Below are positions 61,599-64,000 of a stretch of DNA of 64,000 nucleotides, one piece after another. The position numbers were made by a program, and so were the translations under genes. The stretch lies in NCBI GenBank assembly GCA_946965045.2, contig OX337236.1, forward strand, positions 1,550,001-1,614,000, given 5' to 3'. The stretch's first letter is position 1, and every line of letters begins with the position of its first letter. The stretch is from Epithemia pelagica. Lineage: Eukaryota; Bacillariophyta; Bacillariophyceae; Surirellales; Surirellaceae. The notes beneath the pieces were generated by a model, which saw nothing but the letters and a program-made list of their open reading frames with translations, ran no database searches and was not told where the DNA came from.

Positions 61599-62306
61599 AT
61601 GATGGTGTCGGCAGTCAAGTTTCAAAGTTTGATGGTGTTTCTGGCACTTGATCGTGTGGCAGCTTGGTCCTCCTTACTTCCACAACAAACGAACACCCTT
61701 CCGGACCTGCAGCACATGAACAACAACAACCAGGGTCTGTCGCGTCGTAACGTGATGCAACAGATTGCATCGGCGGCCGTGTTGGTTGCAACGGTGCCCT
61801 CCTCTGCCGCCTGGGCCGAAGTTACGGAAGAAACACCTCGTGTGACGACACGCATGGGTGGACTGTTGGAGCCCTTTCAAGATGGTCCTCGGAGCATTCG
61901 CATGATGGCGCCGTCGGGTTGGAACAAATTTGATGGGGAAGTGGGTGCGTACGATCTGAAATGGCAAGATTTGGTCGACCCGACGGAAAATATCAAGGTC
62001 ACCAGTACTCCAGTCAAATCCACCACGGAATCGATTGCCGTCTTGGGGGACGTGAAGGAATTGGGCGCCAGCTTGGCTGCCAAACGCAATGCGCAATTGA
62101 TTGCGGCCCAAGAACGACAAACGGATGGCATTGTCTTTTACAAATTTGAATTTGCCCTCAATGATGGCACTCATCAACTCTTGCAACTCTGCGTGAGTCG
62201 AGGCAAGTTATGGAGCATGGACGCCAATGCCAAGGAAAAGCGATGGTCCAAACGGGCCGAACTATACGAAAATGTCCTGGGCAGCTTTATTCCCAAACTC
62301 GCGTAA
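61599..62306 (+). CDS. PsbP-domain protein, thylakoid lumen
   Basis: 235 aa. The N terminus is tripartite: a signal-peptide-like core (FQSLMVFLALDRVAAW) ending in AAWSS, an aromatic residue after the cut as in the diatom ASAFAP-type motif, then a Ser/Arg/Asn-rich transit part, and a twin-arginine lumen signal (SRRNVMQQIASAAVLVATVP, then AAWA). The mature protein follows the PsbP fold: FQDGPRSIRMMAPSGWNKFD, VDPTENIKVTSTPVKSTT, FYKFEFALNDGTHQLLQLCV and GKLWSMDANAKEKRWSKRAE. PsbP-like proteins assist photosystem II or NDH-like complexes in the lumen. The exact paralogue cannot be decided by eye. Confidence 0.8.
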   Translation: MMVSAVKFQSLMVFLALDRVAAWSSLLPQQTNTLPDLQHMNNNNQGLSRRNVMQQIASAAVLVATVPSSAAWAEVTEETPRVTTRMGGLLEPFQDGPRSIRMMAPSGWNKFDGEVGAYDLKWQDLVDPTENIKVTSTPVKSTTESIAVLGDVKELGASLAAKRNAQLIAAQERQTDGIVFYKFEFALNDGTHQLLQLCVSRGKLWSMDANAKEKRWSKRAELYENVLGSFIPKLA

Positions 62307-62624
62307 AACACCACCACCAACAACAACAACAAGTCTACAAACTCGGACGCAACGCAACCCAATCAAAGGCACCAACCGTAACTACCAGAATAATGCAATG
62401 GTTACCAAGACTCTATAGTTGTGTTTCCACAGTGGAATGGTGTAGTGTTGTCTAGTGTGTGCCGCCACCTCGCGCCACAGACCCGAATACACGGCAACAA
62501 GAACGGCTAGTTCCAATCGTGACAATATGTATGGAAGGACTCCTACCGCATTGGTTTGGACTCCGTCCCACACTCTGGGACCAGCAACAACTCGATCGAG
62601 ACTGACTGTTGTGTTGCTTCATGT
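62307..62624. other. intergenic, convergent gene ends
   Basis: 318 bp with an (AAC)n run near 62320. No gene. Confidence 0.4.
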
Positions 62625-64000
62625 TTAGACCGCCACAGCCTCCTCCTCTTCTTCTTCTTTTTTGGGGTGTTGTTGTTGTTGTGGGTGATGTTGCAACCAT
62701 TCTCGTTCCCATTCCTTGTGTTTGAAACGAACCATCCAGGAATGCAAATGCTTGTCTCGATCCCATTGATGTACGACTGGACTCAGAACCAGTGGTTCAT
62801 TGTTCTTGTTGTTGCTGTTGTTGTGAATGGGCCATTGAAAGACTTGATGCGTCTCGGGATTGTACAAGTTGCCCCATTCCTGGAGCTCCTTGGTCCGCAA
62901 GGCACCCAAATTGTTAATGTGACCTCGTCCTTGTTCCCACACCACAATGCGTTCAATGGCGGTGGCGTGCGTCAATTTTTGACTGTAATACAAATACTGC
63001 TCGACACACAGACAACCAGGCGCAACAAAACGAACGAGAGGACACAATCCACAACAGCAGCAATACAGGGATACAACAAAAGTGTGAGAGACCAACACAA
63101 CAGGACAGGAACACAAGCGTGGCCACAGAGTCGAGCCGCCTCGTGTCCACACTCGACAATCCGTATACATACGTACATTATGAAATCCTTGATCGGCCCC
63201 CATCATTTTGATGTGACATTCATCGTGTTCATTCACCATGGCCCGCAAATAACTTTCAATTGCCACTTGTTCTCCCATGGTGGATCCACTGCAAATCGTC
63301 GGCTTGTCCTTGAGGACTTGGATGGTGGCTTCGCCATAGGCCTTGCGAATCCATTGTTGATTCTTTTTGGAAATGCCCAATCGTGTTGCTTGCGCATTTT
63401 CGCCATACAAGTACAACAAGCCACTCGTCTTTGGTTGGTTGGGATTGGATCGAGGCAATTGGACAAAGGGATTGGTTTGAAAAAACGAGTCACGAGCATC
63501 CAAGAGCATGAGCCAGGATTGTGGTTCATATTGTAAGGACCAGATCCAATACCATTCGTAACGAAGCGTCGCCACGACACGTCCCGGACGGGGATCGGCA
63601 ACGGGTTCCACTCGATTGTCGTTGTCGTCCTTGTATTGCCATCCATAAAAGTGTGTCAGTCGACACATTTGAAAGGGATTGGTATCGCCCTGTTTGGTCA
63701 ATTGTCGATGATTGGTGCCATAATAGTCGGTATTGGACGGAGAGGGATTGTCGCAATCCAATTCTTGTTGATAGACAATCACATTGGGTTTGTCTGGATT
63801 GTGCACGGTAAAGGTTTGCAAATAGTCCACCACATGTGGACTGACAATGCGAGGTTCGGCAATGGCCAAGACCACATCGCCACGATATCCGGTACTCGTC
63901 AAGGTTTCCAAAAACATTTGATACCACGGCAATTTGTATCCTTCGGCATAGGCCAAAATGGCATCCGCATCGGGACGGTGTTGCCCGTACGTGGGTTTCA
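62625..64000 (-). CDS. Glycosyltransferase-like protein (GT-A type), 5' end outside window
   Basis: The visible exons are 63177-64000 (continuing beyond the window edge) and 62625-62996. A 180-nt intron (GTACGTATG...TCGAGCAG) joins GADQGFHN to YLYYSQKL. Without splicing the frame stays open but inserts a Cys/Val-rich, foreign-looking stretch. WLMLLDARDSFFQTNPFVQL holds a DxR/DxD-like metal site, and IVVWEQGRGHINNLGALRTK and SPVVHQWDRDKHL are shared with a large diatom family. Before it lie YKLPWYQMFLETLTSTGYRG and VVLAIAEP. A Golgi glycan-forming role is inferred. The C terminus is Gln/Lys/Glu-rich. Confidence 0.65.
   Translation of the reverse strand, partial: KPTYGQHRPDADAILAYAEGYKLPWYQMFLETLTSTGYRGDVVLAIAEPRIVSPHVVDYLQTFTVHNPDKPNVIVYQQELDCDNPSPSNTDYYGTNHRQLTKQGDTNPFQMCRLTHFYGWQYKDDNDNRVEPVADPRPGRVVATLRYEWYWIWSLQYEPQSWLMLLDARDSFFQTNPFVQLPRSNPNQPKTSGLLYLYGENAQATRLGISKKNQQWIRKAYGEATIQVLKDKPTICSGSTMGEQVAIESYLRAMVNEHDECHIKMMGADQGFHNVRMYTDCRVWTRGGSTLWPRLCSCPVVLVSHTFVVSLYCCCCGLCPLVRFVAPGCLCVEQYLYYSQKLTHATAIERIVVWEQGRGHINNLGALRTKELQEWGNLYNPETHQVFQWPIHNNSNNKNNEPLVLSPVVHQWDRDKHLHSWMVRFKHKEWEREWLQHHPQQQQHPKKEEEEEEAVAV

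Noticed and set aside
1-64000. CRISPR array or bacterial operons
   Set aside because: No regularly spaced short repeats; GT-AG introns and gene content are eukaryotic.

Overview
The window looks like nuclear DNA of a photosynthetic stramenopile, most likely a raphid pennate diatom. The evidence is a front-end cytochrome-b5 desaturase of the diatom delta-6 type, a lumenal PsbP-like protein whose presequence has the bipartite plastid targeting form used by diatoms, a PAP/fibrillin protein, a diatom-type heat-shock factor with a glutamine-rich N terminus, a PLAC8 protein, and compact genes with short GT-AG introns. Genes lie on both strands, 0.2-1.5 kb apart, with no operon logic. I placed splice sites by hand from reading-frame continuity; no database or transcript data were available.

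Layout. 1-11.8 kb: R3 end of a 3R-MYB, an iron/siderophore-binding-like secreted protein with an in-frame TGA, a sulfatase, a PAP/fibrillin, a GFA/CENP-V-like zinc protein, a CCDC6-like coiled coil and a multi-pass membrane protein. 11.85-18.92 kb: one complete hAT transposon (7,074 bp) with matching terminal inverted repeats and a perfect 8-bp target duplication. It carries two convergent genes: a BED/hAT transposase and an endonuclease-III-like HhH-GPD DNA glycosylase. 19.5-31.3 kb: cullin-3, a heat-shock factor, a PLD-like protein between two copies of a dispersed repeat, the delta-6 desaturase and a mitochondrial-looking membrane protein.

32.1-43.6 kb is an accessory region. It is bracketed by a perfect 30-bp inverted repeat that has TA at each outer edge, and holds a GAA-rich minisatellite, a 1,051-aa DDE transposase related to IS630/Tc1-mariner, a tRNA-like Pol III promoter, a secreted acidic protein with very short introns, a SET-like protein with an acidic tail and two unknown genes. 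A separate 606-bp MITE with 61-bp inverted repeats abuts its right edge. This could be a very large TA-targeting transposon with cargo, or a nest of smaller insertions.

44-64 kb: a 2OG-Fe(II) dioxygenase-like protein lacking the usual Asp metal ligand, Sec23 (COPII), SNF5/SMARCB1, a PLAC8 protein, an RS-rich protein, an enlarged DDB1, a 57-aa membrane protein, the PsbP-like protein and the start-truncated part of a diatom glycosyltransferase-like protein.

The most interesting item is the hAT element with a built-in DNA glycosylase. The enzyme keeps the Nth catalytic Lys and Asp but lacks the Fe-S cluster, and might serve repair or anti-silencing (DNA demethylation) functions for the transposon.
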